DNA of 64,000 bases from Cupriavidus campinensis (GCF_905397395.1 NZ_CAJPVH010000028.1:1-64000), one strand, 5' to 3'; shown: positions 35,328 to 45,293, counted from the first letter of the stretch. Notes: generated by a model from the sequence alone, not told the origin. Made by a program: numbers and translations.

Positions 35328-38262
35328 TCACCGCGGGGGTATCGATTCGCAGCGTGTTGCGCTCGCGCATACCGGCCACGGGCTTGCCGTCGACCGTCAC
35401 ACTGCACTGGCCGGCATTGGCCAGCCGGAAGAAAGGCTTGTAGTAGCCGCTGAAACGGAAGCGCGTGACCTGGCCATCGCGCTGCCAGTCGCGCACCAGG
35501 CCGTTGGCCTCGGGGATCTCGGGCACGGCGAGCGTGGCGGCCGGCACGATCTGGAAGCGCGCATTGCCGCCATCGAGGTGCACGTAGGTGCCGCCGCCCG
35601 GCGCCGGCGACGAACCGGTCACGCCGCGCGCGGTGGCCACGTCCGGCACGCCCGTGCCGTTCCAGCGCAGGTTGCGCAGGTTGCCATCGCCGCGCACCAC
35701 CCAGGCCCCGGCGGCCGGCGCGCCCATCTCACCACTCTCACCATTCGCGCGCTCGCCCAGCTCGCGCGCCACGGCCATGCCCTGCCAGTCGATGACCTTG
35801 AGCACGTAGTCGGTGGAATGCATCGGCAGCAGCGGCTGCGTGAGCACGTAGTCATAGACCTTGCGCAGCGCCCGCAGGGACGCCACCTTGGTGCCCGAAT
35901 AGCTGTGGTAGTAGATGTTCACGGCCTTGAAGCGGTACGGCTTCTCGGTCAGCTCGTAGGTTTCGATTACGCGCTCGAAGCCGTAGAACGGGCCATGCCA
36001 CAGGTTGGTGTAGATGTTCTCGTTCTGGTTGGTGGCAAACACCTGGAAGGTGTTGTCGGCCTTGTGGATGCCCAGCGGCGCAATCGCGGTCCAGCTGGGG
36101 TTGCTGCGCGTGATCATGGTGTCGCCACCATTCATGTTCAGCACGCCAGCCTGCTCGGTCAGCTTGAGCGCCTCGGGCGGGGCCTGGCAGTCGCCGGGCC
36201 ACAGCACCATCTTCACCGGCTTGCCCGGGGGCGCCAGCACCCTGTTGATGTAGTCGATCGACCCGCCGATCTCGCGGTTCAGGTCCATCTTGTAGCCGGG
36301 AATCGCCAGGTGATAGGCCTCGTCACCCTCCTGGATGCGGGCATCACTCTCGTGGCCGGGCACGGTACGGCCCCACTCGAACGGGTGCGAGTAGGTGTGG
36401 CTGGCCACTTCCACGTACGGCTGCGCGAAGATCTTGCGGGCAATCGGCTCCAGTTCCGCCGTCAGCTTCGGGTACATGCCCGACTTGCCCACTTCGCCTT
36501 CGATCACCGACATGGTCATCGGCAGGCGGTATTTGTCGAAGATCTCGCGGAACAGCACCTCGCCCGAGAAGCCCCCGCCAGGAATTTCAGCCTTGGAGGC
36601 AAAGCCGTCGCCATCGATATGGATGGTCAGCAGGCGGCGGCCGCTCTCCGTGGTGGAATCCGGGACGGGCATCTGCGGCAGGCGCAGCGCCTCGCGCAGG
36701 AACTGGAGCGGCTGGATGATCCAGCGGTCCTGGTCGGTGGCCGCGTTCTGGCGCACCGCGTAAGGCCCTGTGACGTATCCGCCCCATGGCGTGATGGCCG
36801 CGGCATCATAGGTCAGCGTGCCCGAGCGCATGCGCAGCAGCGACCGCGTGTTGGCCGCGCCCTCCTGCACCTGCACCGGCACCGCTTCCGAGCGGTCCGG
36901 GGCGACCGGCATCTCGAAACCCAGCATCGGGTCCTTCGACACGATCGACACCGGCCCGGAGACGCGGCCCTTCACCGGCTTGAGCCCCAGCGTACGCGCC
37001 AGCGAGCCGGCCACGGGGGCGCCGAAGCCGTTCATGAAGACCACGGGCACGCCCTGGGCCATCTGCTTCTCCACCCAGGCCAGGAAGCGGCCGGGCTGCT
37101 GGGTGAAATAGCCGTTGGACCAGACCACCACGCCCGCATAGCGGTCCGGGCCGATCTCGGGCAGCGGATCGCGCGTCTCGGCGAAATCCACCCGGTAGCC
37201 CAGGTAGTTGATCGGCATGGAGACGAAACGCACGCCCTCGGTGTTGTCGATGGCCACGCCGGGCTCGCTCTCCTGCACCACCAGCACGCGGCGCGGCATG
37301 ACCTCGATCTGGCCGACGCCCACGGTCTGCAGGCCGGAATCGGTCACGTACGGCGTGATGCCGAGCGCGCGGATGCGGCGCGCGGTGTCGCGGGCGCAGC
37401 GGCGGTCGGCCGGCGGGCAGTAATCGATGGAAATCACCGGCAGCTTGTACTGCTCGCGGATGACGCGGGCCTGCGCCAGCAGCCAGTCGCGGTCCTGCTG
37501 GCTGACCTCGGTATAGCGGCCCTGCGCCTGGTTCCAGCCCCGGAACAGCGATTCGAACACCACGCCGTAGACCAGGCCGTGTACCTGCGGCAGGATCTCA
37601 AAGCCCCGGTTGAACAGCAGCCGGGCCTCGGGGTAACGGGCCTTGATGGCCTGGATCACGCGCACCATGCCGGCTTCCTGCCGGGCGCGCTCGGCATCGG
37701 TCTTGGCTACCAGGTGATAGGAGTCGAGCGTATCGAGGAAGAAGCCGCGATAGCCGCGCTCCCACAGCGGGGCGATGACCTTGTCCACATAGAATGCCGG
37801 CCAGCCGTCGGCGGCCTGGTCAACCACGCGTGCCTGCCAGGCGTCATTGCTGCCGACCAGCCAATTTTTGGGGATGTCCTGGAAGTAGGCCCGGCTGGGC
37901 AGCACCTCGCCCAGGCTGACGTAGGCGAACCACGCTGTCTGCGGCGTGGCGGCGCGGCGCGGATCGAAGCCGCTGTCGGGCTCCACCACGGCCACGTCGA
38001 AGGCCTGCAGGGCATCCACGGGCGGCTTGCTGCCATAGTGGAAGGCGACGTTGGGCGCTGCCGGCTGGGCCAGATCGGCCGCCGGCTGGGCCTGAACCGC
38101 CGTCGAAGGCGTCAGCGTGGCAAGCACCACGCCGAGCGCGGACGCCAGTACCGCCACGACCGCCATGGCGCGCTGCCATGTGGCGGCGGCCCGCGACGGC
38201 GCCTGGCTGGCATCGCCGGCATTGCCGAAAAGTCCCCGGATTGAACGTTGCACTTGCTTCAC
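35278..38262 (-). CDS. pelA: Pel exopolysaccharide hydrolase/deacetylase PelA
   Basis: This 994-residue periplasmic protein is multi-domain. An N-terminal signal or anchor helix (about 32-52) precedes a GH114-like hydrolase (about 70-320) with FFLDTLDSYH and VVFESLF. A reductase-like linker follows, then a CE4-like polysaccharide deacetylase with the metal and catalytic residues in TIHIDGDGF (D550, D552) and SHTYSHPFEW (H622, H626), and a beta-rich C-terminus. PelA deacetylates and trims Pel. The start is a GTG at 38262. It is the first gene of the pel operon and overlaps pelB at its end. Confidence 0.96.
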   Translation of the reverse strand: MKQVQRSIRGLFGNAGDASQAPSRAAATWQRAMAVVAVLASALGVVLATLTPSTAVQAQPAADLAQPAAPNVAFHYGSKPPVDALQAFDVAVVEPDSGFDPRRAATPQTAWFAYVSLGEVLPSRAYFQDIPKNWLVGSNDAWQARVVDQAADGWPAFYVDKVIAPLWERGYRGFFLDTLDSYHLVAKTDAERARQEAGMVRVIQAIKARYPEARLLFNRGFEILPQVHGLVYGVVFESLFRGWNQAQGRYTEVSQQDRDWLLAQARVIREQYKLPVISIDYCPPADRRCARDTARRIRALGITPYVTDSGLQTVGVGQIEVMPRRVLVVQESEPGVAIDNTEGVRFVSMPINYLGYRVDFAETRDPLPEIGPDRYAGVVVWSNGYFTQQPGRFLAWVEKQMAQGVPVVFMNGFGAPVAGSLARTLGLKPVKGRVSGPVSIVSKDPMLGFEMPVAPDRSEAVPVQVQEGAANTRSLLRMRSGTLTYDAAAITPWGGYVTGPYAVRQNAATDQDRWIIQPLQFLREALRLPQMPVPDSTTESGRRLLTIHIDGDGFASKAEIPGGGFSGEVLFREIFDKYRLPMTMSVIEGEVGKSGMYPKLTAELEPIARKIFAQPYVEVASHTYSHPFEWGRTVPGHESDARIQEGDEAYHLAIPGYKMDLNREIGGSIDYINRVLAPPGKPVKMVLWPGDCQAPPEALKLTEQAGVLNMNGGDTMITRSNPSWTAIAPLGIHKADNTFQVFATNQNENIYTNLWHGPFYGFERVIETYELTEKPYRFKAVNIYYHSYSGTKVASLRALRKVYDYVLTQPLLPMHSTDYVLKVIDWQGMAVARELGERANGESGEMGAPAAGAWVVRGDGNLRNLRWNGTGVPDVATARGVTGSSPAPGGGTYVHLDGGNARFQIVPAATLAVPEIPEANGLVRDWQRDGQVTRFRFSGYYKPFFRLANAGQCSVTVDGKPVAGMRERNTLRIDTPAVNDPIHVQQQVEVRCAG

Positions 38263-38894
38263 TGGCTGTTATCCGCTTCTTCTGTTATGCCTTGGGCGCG
38301 CCGTTGGCGGCGCTGCCCGCGCGATGCCCGTCCCCGTGGCCATTGATACGGGATTTTCCCTAATGTGCCGGGCAAGGGGCGATGCTAGGGCATTCGCTGG
38401 GAATGGATTGTGAAAAATTGTGGCGGGTGTCCGTCCAACCCGGATGCGGGCCGACATGGACCGAGGCGGGCCGACGCTGCGACGCGCGCACGGCACGTCC
38501 GGTCGGCCAGGCTATGGCTCGAATGACATGAAAATCCCCGTTCTTCGTTCAAATCGCGCCTTGGGCGCGCGCGCCGCCCGATGTCCGGGCGCCGCTGTTT
38601 TGTATTGGCCGCCATTGTCGTGGCATCGTCCGCCAAATGCCATAGTCCATATGGAGTACAGGAGTTTGAAGCATTGCGCGCCGGCGCCGGCCGCACTGAC
38701 GCACGGCCGGACTGCCGCACTGCCGGGCGGAACGGAATCGCGCGAATTCGTACCGACTATCGATACTCGCTATGCTGATATAGCTGTCTTATCATCGCGT
38801 AAGCCCTTCAGATGTCAGACAAAACCGCTTTCGATGTAGAAAACTCTAATATCTGCTGTTTGCATGCCGAAATACCGTTAGGGGGTTAGTCCGA
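38263..38894. other. long intergenic region upstream of pelA and of the cold-shock gene
   Basis: This gap of about 630 bases separates the divergent pel operon and cold-shock gene and should hold the pel promoter. GC falls sharply over 38780-38890. A perfect 10-bp palindrome TCCATATGGA occurs at 38646-38655. I see no clear RpoN site or FleQ-type box leading into pelA. An ATG-started reading frame at 38581-38778 lacks a ribosome-binding site and family features, so I do not call it a gene. Confidence 0.45.
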
Positions 38895-38922
38895 TTGACA
38901 CGCGAAAAAAAACCGGCAGAAT
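38895..38922 (+). promoter_or_regulatory. sigma-70-like promoter of the cold-shock gene
   Basis: A perfect -35 TTGACA (38895-38900) is separated by 16 bases from CAGAAT (38917-38922), a four-of-six match to the -10 box. Transcription would start near 38929, giving a 5' leader of about 105 bases before the cold-shock start codon, as is usual for cspA-type genes whose leaders act as temperature-responsive structures. Confidence 0.55.
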
Positions 38923-39033
38923 GGGTCCTCGCATGCGCACTGCCCTCAAACGAGTTTTTCGACGCGGGGTGTTGCGAAGATCATGCCTCGTCGGGCGATT
39001 GCGCTCATCTGAAATTCAAGGTTGGATAGAAAT

Positions 39034-39237
39034 ATGGAAACCGGTACCGTTAAGTGGTTCAACGACGCCAAGGGCTTCGGCTTCATCACCCCGGACGCAG
39101 GCGGCAACGACCTGTTCGCGCATTTCTCGGCAATTGAAGGCAATGGCTTCAAGTCGCTGAAGGAAGGCCAGAAGGTCCGCTACGTCAAGGCAATGGGCCA
39201 GAAGGGCGAACAGGCCACGAAGATTCAGGCAGTTTGA
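39034..39237 (+). CDS. cold-shock protein, CspA family
   Basis: This 67-residue single cold-shock domain binds single-stranded nucleic acid and acts as an RNA chaperone. RNP1 (KGFGFI) and RNP2 (DLFAHF) are intact, and [19 protein letters not shown] is the standard N-terminus. Length matches the family. The gene stands alone with its own promoter, leader and strong terminator. Family members are often induced by cold or stationary phase; the specific condition cannot be read here. Confidence 0.96.
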   Translation: METGTVKWFNDAKGFGFITPDAGGNDLFAHFSAIEGNGFKSLKEGQKVRYVKAMGQKGEQATKIQAV

Positions 39238-39273
39238 TTACCGCCTGAAGCGCCCGGCAATATCTTGCCTGGG

Positions 39274-39306
39274 AAGCCCCGCCTCCGGCGGGGCTTTCTG
39301 CTTTTT
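39274..39306 (+). terminator. rho-independent terminator after the cold-shock gene
   Basis: A perfect 10-bp stem, AAGCCCCGCC (39274-39283) with GGCGGGGCTT (39287-39296), has a 3-base loop and is followed by a T-rich tract ending in TTTTT at 39302-39306. It lies 37 bases after the stop codon. Confidence 0.93.
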
Positions 39307-39451
39307 GCAGTCTTGATAATGTATGGCTTTGGGGACGTTTCCCCGGGGCATGTGTCCGGGTTCTCGTTTACCCATACTCACATACCCATATTCCGTGTCA
39401 CCGGAATGACCGCGCGCCAATCCGGGACAAGCATCATCGATCAGGCATCGG

Positions 39452-40873
39452 TCAGGCCGCGATGGCCTTGATTTCCATATATTCAGCGAGCCCATAGCTG
39501 CCGAACTCGCGGCCATTGCCGGAGCGCTTGTAGCCGCCGAACGGCGCGCCGCTGTGCGGCTGGGCACCGTTGATACGGACCATGCCAGCCTGCAGGCGCC
39601 CCGCCACGCGCCGTGCCCGCGCCGGATCGCCCGACCAGACATAGGCAGCCAGACCGTATTCGGTGTCATTGGCGATGGCAATCGCCTCTTCCTCCGAGTC
39701 ATACGGGAGAATCGCCAGCACCGGGCCGAAGATCTCCTCGCGCGCCACGGTGGCGTCGTTGCGGATGTTGGCGAAGATGGTCGGCCGCACGAAATAGCCT
39801 GACGCCAGCCCCTCGGGCCGGCCAACACCCCCCGCCACGACCTGCCCGCCCTCCTCGATGCCGATGCCGATCAGGCGCTGGACCTTCTCGAACTGCGCCC
39901 GGTTGGCCATCGAGCCGACCTTGCTCTCCGGCAGCGTCGGGTCACCCACCTTCAGCGCGGCAACCGTGGCCGCCGCAATGGCCACGACCTGCTCGTGCAG
40001 ATGGCGCGGCACCAGCATCCGCGTGGGCGCCACGCAGGTCTGGCCGGAGTTGATCATGCAGCTGACCACGCCATCCGAGACCGCCGCGCGCAGGTCCGCA
40101 TCGTCCAGAATCACGTTGGCCGACTTGCCGCCCAGCTCCTGGAGCACACGCTTGACCGTGCCGGCCGCCGCCGCCGCCACCTCGATCCCGGCCCGCGTGG
40201 AGCCGGTGATCGAGATCACGTCCACGTCGCCATGGCGCGACAGCGCAGCGCCGACCGTCGGCCCATCGCCGTAGACCATATTGAAGACACCCGCCGGCAC
40301 CTCGGCTGCGTGCACGATCTCGGCGAAGATCCGCGCATCGAGTGGCGCCAGCTCCGAAGGCTTCAGCACCACCGTGCACCCCGCCGCCAGCGCCGAGCCC
40401 ACCTTGGTGGCAATCGTCGTGACCGGCCAGTTCCACGGCGTGATCAGCGCCGCCACGCCAATCGGCTCGCTGACGACCTCGGTGCCGCCAAGCTGCCGCG
40501 TGAAATCCGCTTCCTTCAGCGCGGCCAGCGCGGACTCCAGCATCTGCAGGCCCAACGGCGCCTGCTTGACCTTGCACAGCCATTGCGGCGCGCCGATCTC
40601 GTGGTGGATGGCCAGCGCGATGTCGTCCATGCGCGCCTTGTACAGCGCGATCAGCCGCGACAGCACGTCCACGCGGGTTTCGCGGGTGGTGGCCGACCAG
40701 GCCGGGAAGGCCGCCCGGGCCGCCGCCACGGCGGCATCGACATCGGCCGCGCCGCCCATGGCCACGCGGCCAATCACTGCCTCGGTGGCCGGATTGACGA
40801 TGTCGAGGCGGCCGGCGCCCGCGGCTGGCGCCACCCACTGGCCGCCGATATAGAACTGGTCGAGCTGATACAT
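39452..40873 (-). CDS. NAD(P)-dependent aldehyde dehydrogenase
   Basis: This 473-residue member of the aldehyde dehydrogenase superfamily oxidises an aldehyde to the acid. It carries the cofactor motif PWNWPVTTIATKVG, the catalytic Glu in LQELGGKSAN and the catalytic Cys in NSGQTCVAPTR, in that order, with EEIFGPVLAILPYD near the end. Length is normal. It lies 55 bases after the LuxR gene and is probably the last gene of the minus-strand catabolic operon. The substrate is unknown; an aliphatic or aromatic aldehyde linked to the same pathway is plausible. Confidence 0.93.
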   Translation of the reverse strand: MYQLDQFYIGGQWVAPAAGAGRLDIVNPATEAVIGRVAMGGAADVDAAVAAARAAFPAWSATTRETRVDVLSRLIALYKARMDDIALAIHHEIGAPQWLCKVKQAPLGLQMLESALAALKEADFTRQLGGTEVVSEPIGVAALITPWNWPVTTIATKVGSALAAGCTVVLKPSELAPLDARIFAEIVHAAEVPAGVFNMVYGDGPTVGAALSRHGDVDVISITGSTRAGIEVAAAAAGTVKRVLQELGGKSANVILDDADLRAAVSDGVVSCMINSGQTCVAPTRMLVPRHLHEQVVAIAAATVAALKVGDPTLPESKVGSMANRAQFEKVQRLIGIGIEEGGQVVAGGVGRPEGLASGYFVRPTIFANIRNDATVAREEIFGPVLAILPYDSEEEAIAIANDTEYGLAAYVWSGDPARARRVAGRLQAGMVRINGAQPHSGAPFGGYKRSGNGREFGSYGLAEYMEIKAIAA

Positions 40874-40928
40874 GCGCTGTGTCTCCCTGAGGGTTGGACT
40901 TCGGGTATTTGAAACGAGGATGCCCGGC

Positions 40929-43649
40929 TCACTGCTCGCAGGTAGCGAGCTTGCGGGCCGCGACGATGGCTTCGTAGCGGCTGGTGACCTGCAGCTTGAC
41001 GAAGATCTTCTTGAGGTTCCACTTGACCGTCTGCACGCTGATGTTCAGCGTCAGCGCAATGCGCTTGTTCGACATGGACTGCTCGAGCAGCGCGAGCACC
41101 TCCTGTTCGCGCCGGGTGAGCCCCGGCGTGGCGGCGATGGTGCGCACCGGCGCGGCAGGTGCCTGCGGGAGTGAAGCAAGCGTGGGCACCGCGGCCACGG
41201 CCAGCGCCGGGGCACTCCCCGCCTCGCCCAGCCGCGCGCGCACATGCTCGACCAGCGCCGCGCCACCATGCGCGGCGGCGCGCACCAGCATCGGGTGCAG
41301 GCCGGCGCCCTCCTCGATCAGGGTGCGATGGAGCCCGAGCCGGTAGCACGTTGCCACGGCCGATTGCGCGCAACCCTGGGCCTGTGCGCTGCGGCCCAGT
41401 GCTTCGAGCGCGCGGGCTTGCAGCAGGTCGGCCACGGCCTGCAGTCGCTCGCAACCGCGCGCCGCGGCGAACCGCCGCAGCGTCTCCAGCGCCGACAGTG
41501 CCTCCTGCGGGGCGTCCTGCGCCAGCGCCAGCCGTGCCCGCGACAATGCCGCCGCCGCGCCAATCTCCACATCGTGGATGCCGTCGCCCGGATGCCGTGC
41601 GGCGTAGCCGTCGAGCACCGCCTGCAGGGCCTGCGCATGCCGGCGGTCGCCATAGGACAGCACCAGCCGCTGCTGTTCGGCGACCATGGCAACCACACCG
41701 CGATCCATGCCGGTGGCGCGGAAATGCGCCTCCGCGCGCGTGAAGTAGGCGAGCGCGTCCTGCGGCGGCTCGCGCAGGGCCTGGATGCGGCCGAAGACGC
41801 GCGCGGCGCCCACCTTCAGTTCCGCCGAGGCCCCGCGCAAGCGCATCCGGCATGCGGCCAGCGCCGCGTACGCCTCGTCCAGACGGTCAAGTTCGAACCA
41901 GGCCTGCGCCACCACGCCGGCGCAAAGGGTCGCGCAGAGCGCCCCGCTGCCGTGGATAGTCCGCGCGCGGCGCAGGGCAGTGGCGCCGATGCGCTCCGCC
42001 TCGAGCGCGTTGCCTTCGCGCATCGCCACGTTAGCCGCTGCCGCCGCCGCCACAAGGGCCAGTTCGCCACGGCCGGTTCGCGTGGCGCGTGCCGCCGGGG
42101 CGCTGTAGAGGCAGCGCGCGGCCAGATGATGGCCCTGCGCCGAAAGCCAGTGCAGGCGCACCGCCAGTTCAATATCCTCCAGCCCGCCCGGCAGCGACGG
42201 TGCCGGGATCGATTCCAACCCCTGCAAGGCGGCCTGCGCGGCGGGTTCATCATCGCCATGAGTGGCCAGCACGGCGCGCAGCAGCAACCGATGCCGCAAC
42301 TCGACGGGGTCTTCGGCCAGGCCATCGGCATCCGCGGTGGTCTCCAGACGTGTCAGCCACCGTTCGGCAAGGTCCATGCGCGCGGTCAGCGCGGCCGCCC
42401 ACGCACCCATGCGCAGCAGCCGCGGATGGGCCGCCATACGATGGCCGCCCACGCTTTCGGTCCAGCGCGCCACCACGCCGAGGTGCGCCAGCGAATGCGC
42501 CGGCGGCAGCCCGCCATCGACCAACTGCGTGGCAAGCTCCAGGTCGTCGCACAGCGCGGCGCTGCGCATCGCATCGGCGAATCGCCCCTGCTGCACGAAC
42601 CATAGCGCCGCGCGGCGGTGGAGCGGTTTCGGGTCGATGCCCGCCCGCCCCCGGCGCTTGTCCAGGTAGGCGGCGAACATCGGATGGAAGCGATACCACG
42701 CCTGATCGTCGCGACGGTCCACGCGCCGCAGGAACACGTGGCGCCCGAGAATCTCGTCGATCAAGGTTGCTGCATCGTCGCGGCTGGTGACGAACGCCGC
42801 GAGGTCAGCCTGGAAGCTGCGCAGCACCGACACATGCAGCATAAAGTCGAGCAGGCAGGCCGGCAGTTCGTCGATGACCTCCTCCGACAGGTAGGCCTCC
42901 AGGTTGCCGTTGTCGCCGGCACCCATCCGGGCGGGCACATCGCCTGGGCTATCGCAGGCGGCGTCACGCGTGCGGCCGGCCAGCCGCACGCCCACCGGCC
43001 AGCCTTCGGTAATCTCGTGCACCTGCCGCGCCACTTCGGCATTGGCCGGCACGCCCGCGCGCGCGGTCAGGAAGGCCGCCGTCTCGTCGAAGTCGAACGT
43101 CAGCTCGGCCCCGTCGATTTCCACGAATTCCTCCATGGCCCGCAGCCGCCCAAGCCGCAGCGCGGGCACGGTGCGCGAGGCGATCACCAGATGCAGTCCG
43201 GGCAGGATGGCGTCGATCAGCGCCTGCACCAGCGCCAGCGTGGCGGGGTCCTGCACATGATGGAAGTCGTCGATCATCAGGTAGACATCGGCCGGCGTGC
43301 GCGCCAGCACTTCCAGCAGCGAGGCGATCAGGGCCTCCCCGCCCCCCTCGCCCGCCTCGATGGCAAGGCCCGCGTGCCCGAGCGCGCCGGCCAGGATGCC
43401 CCGGAACGTCGGCAACGCCCCGTCCTGCATCGCCAGCGTGAGCCAGGCCACGCGCGCGCCGGCCCTGTCGAGCCGCTGGCGCCACTGCGCCATCAGCGTG
43501 GTCTTGCCAAAGCCGGCGCCGCCCGTGAGCAGCACCAGCTTGCGGTCGCTGGCGGCCTGCAGCCGGCCGATCAGCCGCTCGCGCGAGATCGCGTCGCTCG
43601 CCGGGCGCGGCGGCACGATCTTGGGCAGGATGCACGGAGACGCGACCAT
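40929..43649 (-). CDS. MalT-like (LAL) LuxR-family transcriptional regulator
   Basis: This 906-residue regulator has an N-terminal NTPase with Walker A GGAGFGKTT (about 43-51) and Walker B VYLMIDDFHHV, a long helical sensor region and a C-terminal LuxR helix-turn-helix (LTRREQEVLALLEQ, then SVQTVKWNLKKIFVKLQV). Such large ATP-binding LuxR proteins activate genes in response to a small ligand. The start lies six bases after the acyl-CoA synthetase stop, so it is embedded in the catabolic operon and probably regulates it. Distant resemblance to a second regulator at 55220-58027 is clear. Confidence 0.93.
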   Translation of the reverse strand: MVASPCILPKIVPPRPASDAISRERLIGRLQAASDRKLVLLTGGAGFGKTTLMAQWRQRLDRAGARVAWLTLAMQDGALPTFRGILAGALGHAGLAIEAGEGGGEALIASLLEVLARTPADVYLMIDDFHHVQDPATLALVQALIDAILPGLHLVIASRTVPALRLGRLRAMEEFVEIDGAELTFDFDETAAFLTARAGVPANAEVARQVHEITEGWPVGVRLAGRTRDAACDSPGDVPARMGAGDNGNLEAYLSEEVIDELPACLLDFMLHVSVLRSFQADLAAFVTSRDDAATLIDEILGRHVFLRRVDRRDDQAWYRFHPMFAAYLDKRRGRAGIDPKPLHRRAALWFVQQGRFADAMRSAALCDDLELATQLVDGGLPPAHSLAHLGVVARWTESVGGHRMAAHPRLLRMGAWAAALTARMDLAERWLTRLETTADADGLAEDPVELRHRLLLRAVLATHGDDEPAAQAALQGLESIPAPSLPGGLEDIELAVRLHWLSAQGHHLAARCLYSAPAARATRTGRGELALVAAAAAANVAMREGNALEAERIGATALRRARTIHGSGALCATLCAGVVAQAWFELDRLDEAYAALAACRMRLRGASAELKVGAARVFGRIQALREPPQDALAYFTRAEAHFRATGMDRGVVAMVAEQQRLVLSYGDRRHAQALQAVLDGYAARHPGDGIHDVEIGAAAALSRARLALAQDAPQEALSALETLRRFAAARGCERLQAVADLLQARALEALGRSAQAQGCAQSAVATCYRLGLHRTLIEEGAGLHPMLVRAAAHGGAALVEHVRARLGEAGSAPALAVAAVPTLASLPQAPAAPVRTIAATPGLTRREQEVLALLEQSMSNKRIALTLNISVQTVKWNLKKIFVKLQVTSRYEAIVAARKLATCEQ

Positions 43650-43655
43650 CGAGGC

Positions 43656-45209
43656 CTACGACTTCCAGTGGCGCTTGCGCAGCTCGTTCTTGAGCACCTT
43701 GCCGACGCTGGACAGTGGCAGGGCGTCCACAAACTCGGCGCTGCGCGGGATCTTGTACCCGGCAATCAGCGCCCGGCAATGGCCCTGGATCGACTCGAAC
43801 GTGGCTTCCGCGCCTGACTTCAGCACCACCACCGCGTGCACGGACTCGCCCCACTTCTCGTGCGGCACCCCGATCACGGCGACCTGCGCCACCGCGGGGT
43901 GGCTCGCCAGCGCGCGCTCCACCTCGGCGGAATAGACGTTCTCGCCGCCGCTGATGATCATGTCCTTCATGCGATCCACCAGGAACACGAAGCCGTCCGT
44001 GTCCATGTAGCCGCCGTCGCCGGTGTGCATCCAGCCGTTGCGCACGGCCTCCGCCGTTGCCTCGGGCTGGTTCCAGTAGCCGAGCATCACGTTGGGGCCG
44101 CGCACGGCGATCTCCCCCACCGTGCCACGCGGCACCTCGCGGCCCTGCGGGTCGATAATTTTCACTTCCACCATCGGCGCGGGCCGTCCCACCGAGTGCA
44201 TCTTGCCGCTCGCCAGGGCGGCATCGCTGTGATACTCGGGGCCGAGCAGCGTGGCCACCGGCGCCAGTTCGGTCATGCCATAGCCCTGCGCGAACTGCGC
44301 GTTCGGGAACGCGGCCCGGCAGCGGGCCAGTAGCGCCGGCGTCATCGGCGAGGCGCCGTAGCGGATCAGGTTGAGCGACGAGAGGTCGAGATCGGCCGCG
44401 CGCTGCGGGTTCTGCTCGCGCCAGTCGAGTCCCATCTGGATCATCGTCGGCGCCAGCAGCACCGAGGTTACGGCGCCACGCGCGATCGTCTCCAGCATCT
44501 GGCCGGGATCGAAAGCCGTCATCGGCACATGCGTGCCGCCGACCAGGAAGACCGCGTTGATGGCCGCGAAGCATGCCAGGTGGAACATCGGCATGACGTG
44601 CAGCATCACGATCGTTTCGTCGAAGGTACCCGTCATCGGCTGGTTGCAGGCCGAGGAGACGAGGTTCGTGTGGCTGAGCATCACGCCCTTCGGGAAGCCC
44701 GTGGTGCCGCCCGTGTAGAAGATGCCGGCCAGGTCGTCGCCGTGACGGTAGGCATCCTCCACCGGCTCGCTATCGGCAACCAGTGCCTCGTAGTTCAGCA
44801 TGCCCTCGGGCGTCTCGCCGTCGCCGGCGTAGATGACGTGGCGCAGCGTGGGGCATTCGGCGGCCACCTTGCGCGCCACGACCGTGAAGGGGTCGTCGAC
44901 GATCAGCACGGCGGTGCCCGAGTCATTGAACGAATACAGGATCTCGGCCGCGCTCCAGCGCGTGTTCACCGGATTGAGCGCCGCGCCGGCCCACGGCACG
45001 GCCATGTAGTACTCGATATAGCGGGCCGAATTGAGCGAGAACATCGCCACGCGCTCGCCGTCGGTCACGCCGAGCTTCTTCAGCGCGCCGGCCAGCCGCG
45101 CCACGCGGTCGGCAAGTTCGGCATAGGTCTGGCTGCGGCCCTGGAAACGCACGGCCGTCTTGTCCGGCCGTTGCTGCAGCGATCTGTGCAGCGATTGTGT
45201 CATGTACAT
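43656..45209 (-). CDS. AMP-forming acyl-CoA synthetase
   Basis: This 517-residue ANL-superfamily ligase activates a carboxylic acid to its CoA thioester through an acyl-AMP. It has the P-loop-like FYTGGTTGFPKGVMLSH, the middle motif QGYGMTELAPVA, the hinge region HTGDGGYMDTDGF, and a C-terminal Lys in LSSVGKVLKNEL. ATG 45209 is chosen because GGAG lies nine bases upstream; a GTG at 45230 is possible. It sits between the SDR and the LuxR gene in the operon and would supply its CoA substrate. Chain length and identity of the acid are unknown. Confidence 0.93.
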   Translation of the reverse strand: MYMTQSLHRSLQQRPDKTAVRFQGRSQTYAELADRVARLAGALKKLGVTDGERVAMFSLNSARYIEYYMAVPWAGAALNPVNTRWSAAEILYSFNDSGTAVLIVDDPFTVVARKVAAECPTLRHVIYAGDGETPEGMLNYEALVADSEPVEDAYRHGDDLAGIFYTGGTTGFPKGVMLSHTNLVSSACNQPMTGTFDETIVMLHVMPMFHLACFAAINAVFLVGGTHVPMTAFDPGQMLETIARGAVTSVLLAPTMIQMGLDWREQNPQRAADLDLSSLNLIRYGASPMTPALLARCRAAFPNAQFAQGYGMTELAPVATLLGPEYHSDAALASGKMHSVGRPAPMVEVKIIDPQGREVPRGTVGEIAVRGPNVMLGYWNQPEATAEAVRNGWMHTGDGGYMDTDGFVFLVDRMKDMIISGGENVYSAEVERALASHPAVAQVAVIGVPHEKWGESVHAVVVLKSGAEATFESIQGHCRALIAGYKIPRSAEFVDALPLSSVGKVLKNELRKRHWKS

Positions 45210-45293
45210 GCGATGTGTCTCCGTCACCAACCGAGAGGGGCGGTAGCGGCCTCTTGTCGGGCCGCTCTGTGGGTCTTCCGGGTGCAGCCGGGC

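Noticed and set aside
31080-35453. Very long open frame on the plus strand opposite pelB (over 1400 codons), with similar ones opposite hpnN, pelA and the LuxR gene
   Set aside because: They are antisense to clear genes, with repetitive His/Arg/Gln-rich translations and no domains. High GC lowers stop frequency on the opposite strand.
38581-38778. 65-codon frame with a vaguely signal-like N-terminus in the pelA upstream region
   Set aside because: There is no ribosome-binding site, the C-terminal part is Arg-rich and unlike a mature protein, and it lies in a promoter region.
39265-39471. 68-codon frame after the cold-shock gene
   Set aside because: It starts within the terminator hairpin and runs into the aldehyde dehydrogenase gene end; it has no ribosome-binding site or domain.
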